Below, piece after piece: positions 46,501 through 57,676 of a stretch of DNA of 64,000 nucleotides. Origin of the DNA: Ramazzottius varieornatus (taxonomy: Eukaryota; Tardigrada; Eutardigrada; Parachela; Ramazzottiidae). The translations under genes were made by a program, and so were the position numbers. Within the stretch, counting starts at the first letter, position 1, and the number at the start of each line of letters is the position of its first letter. Under the pieces are notes generated by a model, which saw only the letters and a program-made list of their open reading frames with translations, was not told where the DNA came from and made no database searches. The stretch lies in assembly GCA_001949185.1 (NCBI GenBank), contig BDGG01000002.1, forward strand, positions 1,857,826-1,921,825, read 5' to 3'.

Positions 46501-47129
46501 CGTTGAGCATGGGTATATTGGCCAGCTGCTCTGCCAACCAATCATCTACCACAAGGAAACGATGCTTAAACGATCACGGGGTCCTGTGCGCTGGGACTAA
46601 TGTAAAAGTGGGTTACCGTCGTAGTCGCGGCTAAAGGGCGCCGACGTAGAGTTGCTGGTCCGCATGCTGGACGAACTGGCCACCACTGTTGCACCTTCCA
46701 CGACATCATTTGACACCATAGAACCTGCAAGATAAGTAATCCGACGACTTGTAATCGGGGATCAAAATGCACCCGTCACGTGGGGTTATCTTTGTTGCTT
46801 ATTGCCTGGCTCACGACCACCATCGATTCATTGTTTCCACTTTTACGCGCAGGAAACTTCGAACAATCTGAACCAGGAACTCTTTTCTCTCGCTTGGGCA
46901 TGTTTCTGCCTCGTTTGCATTGCTGTGGCAAAAGCAACGCAGTGCTCAAGCGGTCTTTTGAGCAAAGCGTCTCGGATCAGTTTGTGCTATGCATGCCCTA
47001 GACGAAGTGGTAGTTTTGTACCATACCTTCTGCGCCCACTGGCCACCAGTTCCAGTCGTTAATAACATTAGGGTTTTGGTGGTGGTTGGTAGTGTTGATA
47101 TCAACTGATGTGGAGTGATCAATGTCCAT
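43526..47129 (-). CDS. RFX-family winged-helix transcription factor
   Basis: Twelve exons in phase: 47129-47027, 46724-46617, 46545-46370, 46312-46131, 46050-45925, 45686-45336, 45251-45103, 45043-44946, 44879-44730, 44632-44409, 44330-44177 and 44002-43526, giving about 765 aa. The RFX DNA-binding domain spans exons 4-5 (residues about 125-205): IYWLLANFKLERN, MPRGFLYSKYEAFC, MGKTVRALFRGLETRRLG and GKSRYHYIGLAI, matching the family pattern that ends TRRLG..KYHYYG. A C-terminal helical region (DLVERDRSKAAV, MEFIFQHDYMLQRW, FILSYFMHYVNYAL) sits where RFX B, C and dimerisation domains lie. RFX factors bind X-box sites and often drive cilium genes. Subfamily is not clear. Introns 5 and 11 hold short foldback repeats. 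Confidence 0.82.
44081..44134. repeat. Intronic GGCGCAC hairpin in RFX
   Basis: CTTCAGGCGGCGCACTTCTC faces inverted GCGTGCGCCACTTTAG across about 20 bp, inside the last RFX intron (44003-44176). Confidence 0.5.
45778..45845. repeat. Intronic GGCGCAC hairpin in RFX, second copy
   Basis: AACTCGACCAGACTGATCC then AAGCGGCGCACG matches the left half of the sulfatase B copy. The right half (GATGCGTGCGCGAATGG) is diverged. It lies in RFX intron 5 next to a short AAGAATTAAAAGCT duplication. Confidence 0.48.
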
Positions 47130-47984
47130 GGCAATGGACTACCGGGAAGACGAACTTTTACGATCGATGGATGATAGGCAACAACAGCAAAAAACGAGAT
47201 CTAGCAACCAAACAGAGGTAACCCAAATGTTTTGAACTGCCTAGAGCACGCCTGGCTTTTTCGTTTTGAGAAAGCTTCAGAGAATGTCTAGAACAATCAG
47301 ACAAGTCTAGTCTGTTTCGCAATAGTTCGATCAGAGGTTGCTAGGACTACTCCTTAGATCATCGTCATCTTTCCAGTTGCGTCCCAATTCTGAATGACGC
47401 AAGGTTGTACTTCAATGGGCAGATACGAGACATGCCTGTGGAAGACGACATCGTTGCTTCCCTGTCTCACTGCACCGTAGCAGTCTGCTGTAATAAAATG
47501 CGTCGGTTAATCTTAGAAAGTTACCCATCAGAGTGACCAGACGTCGAACTCAGTGGGTGCGATAGCGCCGGCCATCCACAGCAGAAGAAAGATCGATTAC
47601 GCATGAGTCTGTGACATTTGACGGGTCAAAAAAACGTTTTCACAGAGCGCCGGTCGTACTGTTTTTTCAAGGTGCGGTCAGGCACGTTCCTTGCTGTAAA
47701 GTTTGGGCCATAAACCGAATCGCCAAATGTCTGAGGGTTAAAGCCGCCACCCCGCCCGGTCGGCAGGCCAGAGTGTGGCTAGACCGATATCTGCACTGGC
47801 GCAAAGTTCAATAGGCAAGAAACGCGCCTATCTTTGGTCCTAGCATCGATGAGTTCGCGGTGTAAGGAATAACACGAACATTCTTGTCCGATCCTCTCGA
47901 GATATCCTGCTCGCGCGTCTTCGTGCTTTTAGAGTAGTCACAGCTATCTTTCGTCAATAAGGTACACGTACCCAAGTCCGACGT
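47130..47984. other. RFX upstream region
   Basis: Probable promoter of the RFX gene on the minus strand. No other feature is supported. Confidence 0.4.
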
Positions 47985-48185
47985 ACGACGTACGACGAGA
48001 AATTATGGGGCAGTAAGAATTATGGGACAGGCCTTTTCGCTATGGCGGTACGGAAGTACATACGTACACGGCTCCTTCCCTCTAATACACTTTTCGGCGC
48101 TTCTCTACGGTGTATTTCCTATTTTGCCGTTCTCTCCGCCTGTCTTATAATTTTTACTGCCCCACAATTTCTCGTCGTACGGCCG
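47985..48185. mobile_element. Family A foldback element, intact copy
   Basis: GACGAGAAATTATGGGGCAG and TAAGAATTATGGGACAGG at the left are mirrored at the right by CTTATAATTTTTACTGCCCC and ACAATTTCTCGTC. Outer GTACG/CGTAC repeats extend both ends. The hallmark GGCCTTTTCGCTATGGCGGT follows the left repeat. Confidence 0.7.
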
Positions 48186-48371
48186 TACGGGTATCGAGAT
48201 AAGGCGTGATACGATCTTATCGGTGGAAAGAAATTTTGTGAATGTAGTACGTAGCCCTGATAGGAAACTTGTCCGACGTTAAACGATGCAGGCAAAACAG
48301 CGTGTGACTGACGGAGAGAGCATCACTTTCAAAATACACCGTACGGTCCATTTGTCAGGAAGATCCTAAGA

Positions 48372-50504
48372 ATGCACTGTGGAGACTGGATGCTGATTTT
48401 GAGCGGATACCTTCTTACACCGGTATCATCTGCCATTTCGGTGCGGCCGTACCCATATTCAGGGCACGACGGTAAGGCGACGAAAGCAGCGTCTTTCGCA
48501 CCTCCACAATAAAGTTATCTCGAGTTATGGTCTTACAGTAGAGTGCCCATTCTTTACCACCTTCAGATGACTCCGCGGAAGAAACCACAGTGGCGCCTGA
48601 GGTAAGCCGGCCCCAATACGAGCGACGTTTGAGGAATGCGCTCTTCGGGCATTATGATCGGAAAGTGCGGCCATCGGGAAACATCACTGATACCGTGTCC
48701 GTCTATGTCAGGTACAGGAAAGTGCAACTTCTCAATGATCTTTCGCCAGATGTGAATCGATACCATATTGTTGCAGCATGCATTTGCTCCACGTAGAGGG
48801 GGTGGTAAGGATATCGTAAGAGTTTCAATTTCACCGAGAAAACGAGAAAGTTGTGCTTGATTTTTCTCTAGGACGAATCCCGCCAAGTTTTGAAAGTCCA
48901 TACTTGGATGGGTTTCAAATGGAACGACGCCCGACTAGCGTGGGACTCGTCCTTGTACGGCCAAATCAGCACCTTGCATACCGCTGACGAAGATCTTTGT
49001 ATGTCGGAGAAAAGAACACAATTTTCCTGGGCGAGTGAGGTTTCGAAACGTAACGAGGCTTGACTTCTTGCAGGGCTTCCCGACATCGCGCTATATACCA
49101 AGTACCCTTTACTATTTACGGTTGATCACACTCAGTTCTGGAGTGATGACCGAAAGCCTAATCAGGACGCTTACCTGTCTTTGTAGTGCGGAAGGAAAAG
49201 ATATCCACAACTACGGAACTACCACCGTCGTAGTGCAATCCAACGGCGACGGTGCGTTTACGTGGTGTCAAGCGCTGGGAAGCCGAGTAGCTTTACTTAT
49301 GGCATTTTCCATTTGATCTGCCTTATTCCAGTTCTCTGGATACCGCCGGCTAGTTTCAGCGCCCAGTGTAACATGTCGTTCAACGATTGGCCAAACGACC
49401 GACACTACTGCCCGCTCATCATCGGTACGAGCAGCATGACAAAGCAATTCCACTTCGAAATCGCGTCGCTTTGTAGGTTCGTGGACGCAGCACGGATGGG
49501 ACCTCGATCTACATCTTGCCGACGAATCCGTTGGGATAGGTGAGCAATGTCCAGATCCTTGTTGCTCAGCCGTGTATACCTGTGTAGGCCGCAAATTCGC
49601 CAAGACGTGTTACAGACACAAGCAACTATATCGCCAACGATATGTGGTCCGTGGCCAAGGTGTCTTCCAACCGAACCTCGCAAGTTTATCCTTGTTGCTC
49701 CGAGCCTTACATCTCCCTGTCGGTAAGCAAGTTCAATCCGGTAAAACCACCCGGCTTTGTATACACGGTCGTGTTATTCTTACGGTATTAATTTTACAGT
49801 TCAACGTGCACCTTCGACGAAATCCTTCCCACTATCTACAAACGCTAGTCTACCCTGCAAATATCCTTTTACTGTCGTCCTGGTTCCTTTTCCTTGTGCC
49901 AAGTTTTCACATGTGTGTAATCACAGGCGTCATCCAGATCCTGGCATTTTGCGGCGAAAGCATATTCCTGTGGACGGTCATACCAGCAACGTATGGCACG
50001 CCACCTGTCGGTATGTTCTGAGCATTCTGTTGAAAAAGCCTCCTAAAAAGACACACACGTTTTTCAGTTCGCCTAATGACGAGCAGTATCGGCTCGGTCT
50101 TCTACGCGCTACTGTGGTGTCTGCTCTTGAATAGAATCGCCTTATTCAAAAGATCCGCACCGGCCTGGATGCGTGACAGCTGGAACCCGAAGCTAGGTCG
50201 CTGGCTGGGCGTACTGGCTTCTCGCTACTTTCAACCCAAGCGTTTTGGCTTGGGGCGGGAACTTTCGAGTGACGAAGCACATTTAAATTTTCAAGATCAG
50301 GCCGCTGATGGAACCTTTGGACCACGATCGGCGCCTACGAAAACCAACGTGCAAGAAATGACGCCACTGGATACTGGCTCGAACGAGGACACAACAACAG
50401 ATGAACATAGAGTGACATGGCAAACCTTTTCGTGCATCTTGTCGCGCTTTTGTTTGTTGCACTATGCCGTTCTGACTATCTTTGTCATATCCATGCATCG
50501 CTAG
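48372..50504 (+). CDS. Cys-loop receptor subunit, divergent nicotinic acetylcholine receptor type
   Basis: Eleven exons in phase: 48372-48471, 48567-48711, 48777-48804, 48872-48998, 49074-49101, 49187-49251, 49332-49424, 49477-49539, 49616-49722, 49800-50010 and 50068-50504, giving about 467 aa. A signal peptide is followed by the agonist-binding ectodomain: YERRLRNALFGHYD, TWMGFKWNDARLAWDSS, LPDIALY and VLWIPPASF. The Cys-loop has the canonical 13-residue spacing (C at about 177 and 191), and VYPCCSEPY gives an alpha-type vicinal cysteine pair (about 243). Four membrane segments follow: M1 with YLQTLVYPANILLLSSWFLF, a weak M2, M3 and a terminal M4. M2 is odd: the GEK before it is FHM, and the pore-lining sequence is not canonical. 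Exons 3 and 5 are only 28 bp each. It may be a modified or non-conducting subunit. Confidence 0.83.
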
Positions 50505-50548
50505 TAGATTAAAAGTGAACGATTCGTTCCTTTTCAACAACGCATGTT

Positions 50549-51578
50549 CTAAACTATTCTCAAAAGATGAAATAACTGCGAGCGATTAGTTGCCTGTGGT
50601 ATATGAACTAAAGTCGGAGCATTAATACTTTGGCAGGCCATGAGCTTCTGTCCCTTTGCCGCTGAAATGAGAACCTTTTTCCTCGCTGCTGCTGCTGCCG
50701 CTGCTATCGCTGCCTTTCTCGCGCTCGAAAAGATCTCGGATTTCTTTTCAACCTTGACCTTGACAGCCTCTGCTTTCAGTATCTGTTTCAAAATAGCGCG
50801 CACCATTTCAGCATCTGCGCCCTACTCCAGCTTCCCGGCTTATTTTGAGGGCTCTTGGCTCCTTTCTCATCTGATTCTAAGCTTCCAGAGTTCTTGCCGT
50901 GATGACCACCATGGCCATGGGACTTGGAAGGACAGTGTTTCTCTGCGGACTCTTCGGAAGAATGCTTGCTGGAAGCAGCTGGACCAGCGGCTTACGTGCC
51001 GTTGCTCTTATTGGTCGAATCTGAGGATGATGGCGGAACAGCAGGTCCTGATGGTGAAGAGACGGGTTTTGCAGGTCCACTGGGTTTGATAAGGGACTCG
51101 GCTTTGCTGTGAAGGTCATCGGCATGCTGCGATATAGTTTGGACATCATCTTGCATCTTCGAAGGATGAATTTCCCCCGAAGACTTGGACAAAAGGCTGT
51201 TGATATGTTTTTCTGGCTGCGCTAACGCAGACAACTTCGCTCGCAGGTCCAGAAGCCAGAGGACCACTTGGTTTCGCCGTAGTTGGGCTATCAGATCGCG
51301 TAGTCGCACTACGAAGTACAAGATACGTTATTCATCCTCTGGTACGTCGACATCACTTCAGCGTACGTTAAAGTTCTTGACCTTGAATTCGCAACGTGAT
51401 TGAGTGGTTTTGCACCGTCTTGATGCTTAGCGAAAGGGCCGCCGCTCGCTAGACCATGTTTCTCAGCGGACTCTTTCGATGACAGGTGGCTCCATGGATG
51501 TGGACGTTTAACGTGGAAGAACTGCGCCGAGACACAGCCTACAAGAATTACAAGACTCAGAGGGATGAGACAGTTCAT
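50549..51578 (-). CDS. Secreted Ala/Lys-rich protein with repeated SAEKH motif
   Basis: The ATG at 51578 opens a signal peptide (MNCLIPLSLVILVGCVSA). Exon 1 continues through SSKESAEKHGLASGG; its donor is uncertain. A middle exon (about 51310-51004) reads KLSALAQPEKHINSLLS, MQDDVQTISQHADDLHSKAE and a Pro/Ser-rich stretch, ending at a donor before GTAAGC. The next exon repeats the motif (SSEESAEKHCPSKSHG). The last exon, in a shifted frame, reads EMVRAILKQILKAEAVKVKV, RKAAIAAAAAAARKK and ends at the stop at 50549. A donor after HGH (GT near 50907) and an acceptor near 50818 keep phase. It is a low-complexity helical secreted protein. I recognise no family. The stop lies 44 bp from that of the receptor on the other strand. 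Confidence 0.5.
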
Positions 51579-52888
51579 TTTACCAACAGTGGACCAATGG
51601 AACTACCTCGAACAACTAACATTGATATGGTTGTTTGCTCCAGCTTCGCTTTTATACATCGGAGCTGGCACACCCGGGTCACTTTTATCAGCGGGATACG
51701 ACGAATGGACCGGGTTCACCGGTCGGAACTAGTCATGTGTCGCTTTGCACTTTTCAGCGATGCTATGGCCATCGTACTGAACATAAACGTGAGCTTTTTC
51801 ACCGGTGGAAGTTCTGAAGAGCTTCGATTTCGCGGTAGAGCCCTCCAACCATCCTTGGACCGTGCGCTGCAGTAAGCAGTAAGCAGTGGACCGTGCGAAC
51901 AGTGTCATGCGTTTCGTTACGTCAGCAATATTGGTAAGCCACATCACGCCGACAGTCATGGTCACTCGGCAGCAAGTCGATGCTTCGCCGACCAAGCTAA
52001 CAATGGGATTTTTCCAATCCGCCGCCACTAATCCCAAACCGACACTCCAGGTCGATAGAGAAGAGTTTCCTTTATCGTCTGAGCCGAAAACCTAGTCGGA
52101 ATAAATAAATCAAGAAAGTTTACGTCATCGCAGCGCACTGGAAAGGTCAATGGAATATCACTTCCAAACCCTCCACTTTATTTCAGAAACGGAATGAAGA
52201 ATTCTGGTGTTTGGTTCGGAAATTTTTGTTATATTAAGAAACTATATTTAATATAAATTTTTTTGTACTAAGTAAAGCTGTGGACGATTGTACAGTGTAT
52301 GTAAGGTGAATATCAAAACAATACTTGTGCAAACTGCTTTAAGATAAAATGCGTGGTGTGAAGGAGAGCGGTTAAAACGCGTGAGCTGTGCTCAACACAT
52401 TCTACATCATCGACTGACATCGAGAGCTCGACGTTTCCCGATGAACAATGACTGAGACATTGCTAACCAGGTATGGCTTACCGAGCAATCGTGCTGGTGG
52501 CTTTTGCTGGTCACGCGGTGCATTTGCGCACGGACTACGCGGTAAACAGCTTGAGTCTTGCGAGCTGGCCGATTTTTGCTTGTGGCGTTGATGAGCGAGC
52601 GAGAAGTCGTTCGAGTTGCCCTAACAGCTCCTCTCAATCTTCTTTTTGATGTTTTCTTGAAGCATGGACCACATTGGAAGATGTCCCTCTTGGAGAGACG
52701 TTGGCTGAAGCTTGGCGAGCCATAGTTGCACTCATGACACCGAAGCGAATGACGTCCGGACAGCGGCCTCTTCGTATGGCTGCAAATAGCGGCGACTAGT
52801 TAGGTGGGACCACATGACCGCCATAAAACAACATCAAAATGTTACAGCAATATGTAAACTTTGACTGCACAGCAGCCGTTTGCACCGG
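51579..52888. other. Upstream of the Ala-rich gene; repeat relic
   Basis: A short relic of the 12676-type foldback element is at about 52110-52170 (TTTACGTCATCGCAGCGCAC, GGAAAGGTCAATGGA). An AT-rich stretch follows near 52200-52280. No gene is seen. Confidence 0.4.
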
Positions 52889-53070
52889 TACAGTGTAAGA
52901 CTAGATTAGCCTTCGAAAATGGATAAGATGGTTCGGCGGCACTGTATATAGAATGGTCAACCAGAGTTTGAGTTAGCCAGTAGCGCTTCTCCAAGTGGCT
53001 GACTGTCAACTGACACCGCCGGCCATCTATCTTACCCGTTATTGAAGGCTAATTTTATTTTTCACTGTAC
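52889..53070. mobile_element. 182-bp foldback element with TACAGTG ends
   Basis: TACAGTGTAAGACTAGATTA then GCCTTCGAAAATGGATAAGA is mirrored at the right (TCTTACCCGTTATTGAAGGC, TTTTTCACTGTA), including GGCGG/CCGCC inside. The TA at each end suits a Tc1/mariner-type target. No coding frame is present. Confidence 0.6.
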
Positions 53071-54552
53071 CACGATCCTCGGTGTTAAACGGGTGATTGT
53101 CTACAGGGGTGCGCTGAAGTCAGCGAGCTAGCTGGCGATCTCGGAGTTACTGTACAACCAGCCCAGCCAGATCTCTGGTTCACCAGACAAGAAAGCTGAT
53201 TTTACGATAGCAGGTTCAACCTGGACCAAAAACTCGTTTCACACCAGTTTGCGCAACTACGCGAACAGTAAAGGTTATCCGAGTGAGAGTCATCCGGGCA
53301 GCACTATTAACATCTGAGGCCGTCGCGACCAACTTGCGAAATGCGTGAAATTTCAGATTGTTCAGGAATCGGTTTTTCGCTGTGGGGTGTTGAGGGTCGG
53401 TATGAAACGATTGGCAGTTCTCGGCCTACGACCCTCAAAAAATACCATGTTTCCAGGGCCCTGCTAGGGATGACATCCAACAGTGAGCTCGACTGGCCTA
53501 CTTTTACAAAGGAGAGTCAACATTGCTCTTTCTAACATGCCTACGTGTGAGATTATCTTAGCTCTACAGAGAATTTTTGCTGTGAAGGAAGTTAGGGGGT
53601 GTCCATATGCATAAAAGAGACGGTGTATCGCGGACAGTAGATGCGTTTTACTATGGTCTCCTGCAAACTGGGACTTCAGAGAACCCAGTCGATATAATAC
53701 ACACTACGTCTGCCGTATTAAATACATTCGGTTCGTCTCTGTTGAAATTGCCGCCTTACCGTGAATGGACATTCCATTTTGGACACACCGCATGCATGGG
53801 CACTTTCTGCAGCGGGATCGCATCTGGATTTCCGGATCACACCTGTTGTTGTTCGTGCACTGGAAGAATTGCCAGCCTACCTGGCTGTTGCCTACAATGG
53901 CCTGGCTCCGCTCGAAGAAACCCTGTAAAGTGCTCAAAATGATAATAGCGCTGCTTGGGAGTTTAGGTAGCAGAAACACTCAAATCGATGTACAACGATG
54001 TACACTTGTGTCACAGTAATCTGGGAGAATTCCCACTGGCCTTGCAGGCTTCAAAAGCAACAGCTTCATAGTGGTAGCCGGTCGCAGAGCTTGAACACAC
54101 GACACACTTTGCAGAAGGATGCCGCGCTGCATTGTCCAGCGTCATGTCGAACAACGCGAACTTCGCGGAAGTACACGGTGTCTTACCCCGTACACGGGGC
54201 GTCTGACAGGCTTGTTAGCGAGAAAGCTACCATTCAACTGCTAGAACCGCCGACCTGCAACAGCGTTTGTTTCAAGCTCGCAATGTATTCTCTTTAAATA
54301 TTTCTTTTTCGCTTGTAGCAATACCGATAGATTTCCGACAGGTAAGCCTGCCGCGACCATTATTTAATTATAATTGCATTTGAGCTAGTAAACATCCGTT
54401 CAGAAAGCTGCGCTTAGTCTCCGCTAGTCTGGTGAAGTGTCGCAATAGCGTGATTCGTAGCAAGGGCGCTTTTACTTGAAGCTTCTATTGTTTTCAAACC
54501 ATTTGAGTCTCATTTATCGTGCTATGCCTTGCTACAGTTTAGGCAAATAAGG
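53071..54552. other. 1.5-kb intergenic region, no gene seen
   Basis: Several 60-110 codon frames occur without domain, signal or splice support. Confidence 0.35.
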
Positions 54553-54710
54553 CACACGTACTTAGCATAATTATGGGCATGGAAAAAATTTTGGGCACTG
54601 ACCGGAAGCGGCAGGTGCCAGCTAAAACCGACCAATCAATCGAATTACTACCACTTTCGGCCGGTGCTCAAAATTTTGTCCATGCCCATAATTAGGCAAA
54701 GTACGTGTAC
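54553..54710. mobile_element. Foldback element, TAATTATGGGCATGG type
   Basis: CACACGTACTTAGCATAATT then ATGGGCATGG and AAAATTTTGGGCACTGACCGG are mirrored by CCGGTGCTCAAAATTTTGTC and CATGCCCATAATTAGGC, ending GTACGTGTAC. It is about 158 bp. Confidence 0.62.
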
Positions 54711-54882
54711 TCCAAAAGAGGGCAGGGCCAAAATCGTGTTCTCGACTGGCGACGTAAGAACTTCGGCTCGAAGTGATCAGCTGATCAAGCTCCATTTCAC
54801 GTTTCTGGATTGCTTGATCAGCTATTTACTTTCTACGCCACCGGTCAAAAACTCGATTTTGGCCATGCACCCTTCTAGAGTA
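54707..54882. mobile_element. Foldback element, GGCCAAAATCG type
   Basis: GTACTCCAAAAGAGGGCAGG then GCCAAAATCGTGTTCTCGAC is mirrored by TCAAAAACTCGATTTTGGCC and GCACCCTTCTAGAGTAC. It shares its boundary GTAC with the elements on both sides. Internal GATCAGCTGATCAAGC and GCTTGATCAGC also pair. Confidence 0.6.
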
Positions 54883-55312
54883 CACGCACGACGAGATATT
54901 ACGGTCCAGTAAAAATTACGGACCAGGCCTTTTCGCTACGGCGGCACGGGCAGGTGATTCTTGCTTCAGGTAAAAACCACATCGAAGGCTGCACTGCTGT
55001 ACGTGCGTGCTGGATATTAGGCCGAGGAGCTAAAGCTTGTCATATTAATGTTATAGCAGTCAGATCGTCATTATACCTTCGACAGTTCAAACTATTCCAA
55101 GGCTTCTCCGGCCGCCGGGAGAAAGTCGACAGCAGCATAGAAGCGTTAGAGTAAAACAGCTGATCAACTGATGACCAGTGTCCATGACAATTGTTCTACG
55201 GCTGAATTTTACTACGTTACGTCATTTGTGCGATTTCTGTTTCTGACATTCATGAAAATTGTGAATTTGCCGTCTTTTCCGCCTGGCCCGTAATATCTTG
55301 TCGTGCGTATAC
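54879..55312. mobile_element. Family A foldback element, enlarged copy
   Basis: GACGAGATATTACGGTCCAG and CAGGCCTTTTCGCTACGGCG at the left are mirrored by CCGCCTGGCCCGTAATATC and TTGTCGTGCGTAT at the right. At about 434 bp it is twice the length of the other family A copies (about 200 bp), so it carries extra internal sequence. Confidence 0.6.
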
Positions 55313-55559
55313 CTTGTTTGCCTACACTGTTTGCCTTCATTCTTCGCGAACTGCGAAATTTTATCAGTTGGATGATGCGTGAGCAGACAATACAACGTCT
55401 AGAGTAAAAATGCAAAAGCCAAATGTGGACTTTGAATCGAACCCACCGAGATAACATCGATCAAGGATAGCACGATCATCGAGGTATACTAGGCAATACT
55501 GTCAGTACATCGGGCAAACCAGTGGTGAAGCAGGAGAAAAAGACATCATCATTTTCGGC

Positions 55560-57573
55560 ATGGAAGACCTTTGCTGTATTAGGCTAGGCCTCGCTTGGCT
55601 GATCTGGAGCATTCGTCGGGTTTGTACGCTGGCAGTCGATAGTCGGCCAAACATTATTTTGATCGTGGCCGACGATCTGGTAAGCCGGAAGAAGGAATTA
55701 CGATTTTTTACTATAAGTACGTGTGGCGGGTCTTTTGGTTTCGGAATTATCGACATCCACAGGGTTGGAACGACGTCAGTTTCCACGGTTCGGATCAAAT
55801 TCCAACGCCGCACATCGACCGACTGGCGAAACAGGGTGTCGTATTGAACAACTATTACGTTACGCCTATTTGTACTCCTTCAAGGAGTTCTTTGCTAACC
55901 GGTAGATATCCCGTTCACCTAGGTAAGAGGCGATCTTGACTATTTGTTCCCGAATGATGTGAAATCCAGACTACATACGCAATAATAAAGTACAATGTTC
56001 GCAGGAACCCAGCATAATGTTCTCTATGCGACGGAGCCTTGGGGCCTTGGATTGAAGGAACAACTCCTACCAGAATACCTCAACGGTCTTGGTTACACTT
56101 CTCACATGATTGGCAAAGTATGACAGTGAGAAGGCTCTCTGAGACATTAGCTTCTCAGATATATCTCTCTGGAAGATCTGTTTGTGTTTCTAGTGGCACC
56201 TTGGCTTTTTCGACCGCAAACACTTACCGAGTATGGTCAAAGATCGGTGACCATCTTACCGTAGCTGACAGGACTGTAACATTCGAAGCGTCTCGTAGCG
56301 AAAACTCTACGCACTGTTTGCAGCTCGACGAGGATTCAAGAGCCATTTTGGTTACTGGACTGGTCATGCGGATTACTTCGACCACACTGCGCAAGAAGTA
56401 AGCGAATCTTTGATCCAACATCCTCCAGTCGTTACTACAGTAGTTCAGAATGGTTTGCTGACTGTAACGCTCTAGTGGACAGAATGGGGCCTGGACCTGC
56501 GGGACGATGACGAGCTGGTGCGGAACCTGACCGGACATTACGCCACCGACCTGTTCACTGACCGAGCTGTAACCCTCATTGCAAATCATGACAAGTCCCA
56601 GCCCCTATTTCTCTACCTGGCGCACCTGGCTGTTCACAGTGCCAACCAGTATGATCCCCTCCAAACTACTCGTCGCTACTATGAGCGGTTCCCGCACATC
56701 CGCCATCCTGGCAGGCGACTCTTTGCTGGTAGGCGTCGTTCTGTTTACGCTTCTGTTGCCTGCGCGGAAGATTTCTGCCTGGTTGTTTTAGGGATGATTG
56801 CGGGGCTGGATGAATCAGTGGAGAGAGTCTACCATGCGCTAGTCCGCGCCGGTATGGACAATAACACCATGATCATTTTCACCACCGATAACGGCGGTCC
56901 GGCTGCTGGATTCGACGACAACTACGCCAACAATTATCCGCTCCGTGGAGTAAAAGATACCTTATGGGAAGGCGGAGTTCGTGGTACCGCATTCATCTGG
57001 AGTAAACTCCTGGCGAAACCCCGACGCCAGTCTACCCAGCTCATGCACATCTCTGATTGGGTCCCTACGCTCTTATCTGCAGCCGGACAGAAGCTTAACG
57101 ATAAAAAACTTGACGGTATCGACATGTGGTCGAGCCTGTCCAACGGTGGACCCTCACCGAGGAAGGAAGTCCTGTTGAATATTGACCATGAACGAGGCAT
57201 CTATGCCCTGCGACGTGGTCAGTACAAGTTGATACTGGGGACGACCTACAACGGCGATTGGGATGGGTGGTATCCGCCAGAGGGCGAAACGAGCAGAACG
57301 AGGACGGAGGAACGCGCTACGACGATCTGCGGACCGGTACCGAAGGTGAGGGCGACGTCCTGTCAGCCCATGCGCAGCGCTTGCTTGTTCAATGTCGAGA
57401 AAGATCCATGCGAGCACACGAACTTGGCGGATGACAAACCTGAAGTGGTACAAAGACTGATGAACAGGTTGAAGGCTGTAAATGCTACTGTGATGCCACC
57501 GAGAAATGTACCAGCAGATCCGCAAGGTAGCCCTCGACTTTACGGGTACGCCTGGTCGCCTTGGAAAGAATGA
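55560..57573 (+). CDS. Arylsulfatase B-like enzyme D
   Basis: Seven exons in phase: 55560-55679, 55763-55922, 56005-56117, 56194-56230, 56324-56397, 56476-56728 and 56792-57573, giving about 512 aa, the usual ARSB length. A hydrophobic N-terminus is followed by [12 protein letters not shown] and GWNDVSFHG. The active-site motif is PICTPSR (Cys about 77), then [98 protein letters not shown] and the closing [10 protein letters not shown]. It is closer to canonical animal arylsulfatase B than A and B are. Intron 1 after ADDL is shared with A and B; the intron after the NIDK motif is absent here. The predicted reaction is removal of 4-sulfate from GalNAc in dermatan or chondroitin sulfate. A family A foldback element lies about 100 bp past the stop. 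Confidence 0.9.
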
Positions 57574-57676
57574 GGTTACTGATGTATCGCTCGCGGTGTA
57601 TACATCGGAAAAATGTCCCTGTTCTGAGAACGTACGAAAACCCATTTTTTGTGCACTACCACGTACTACACTGTAA

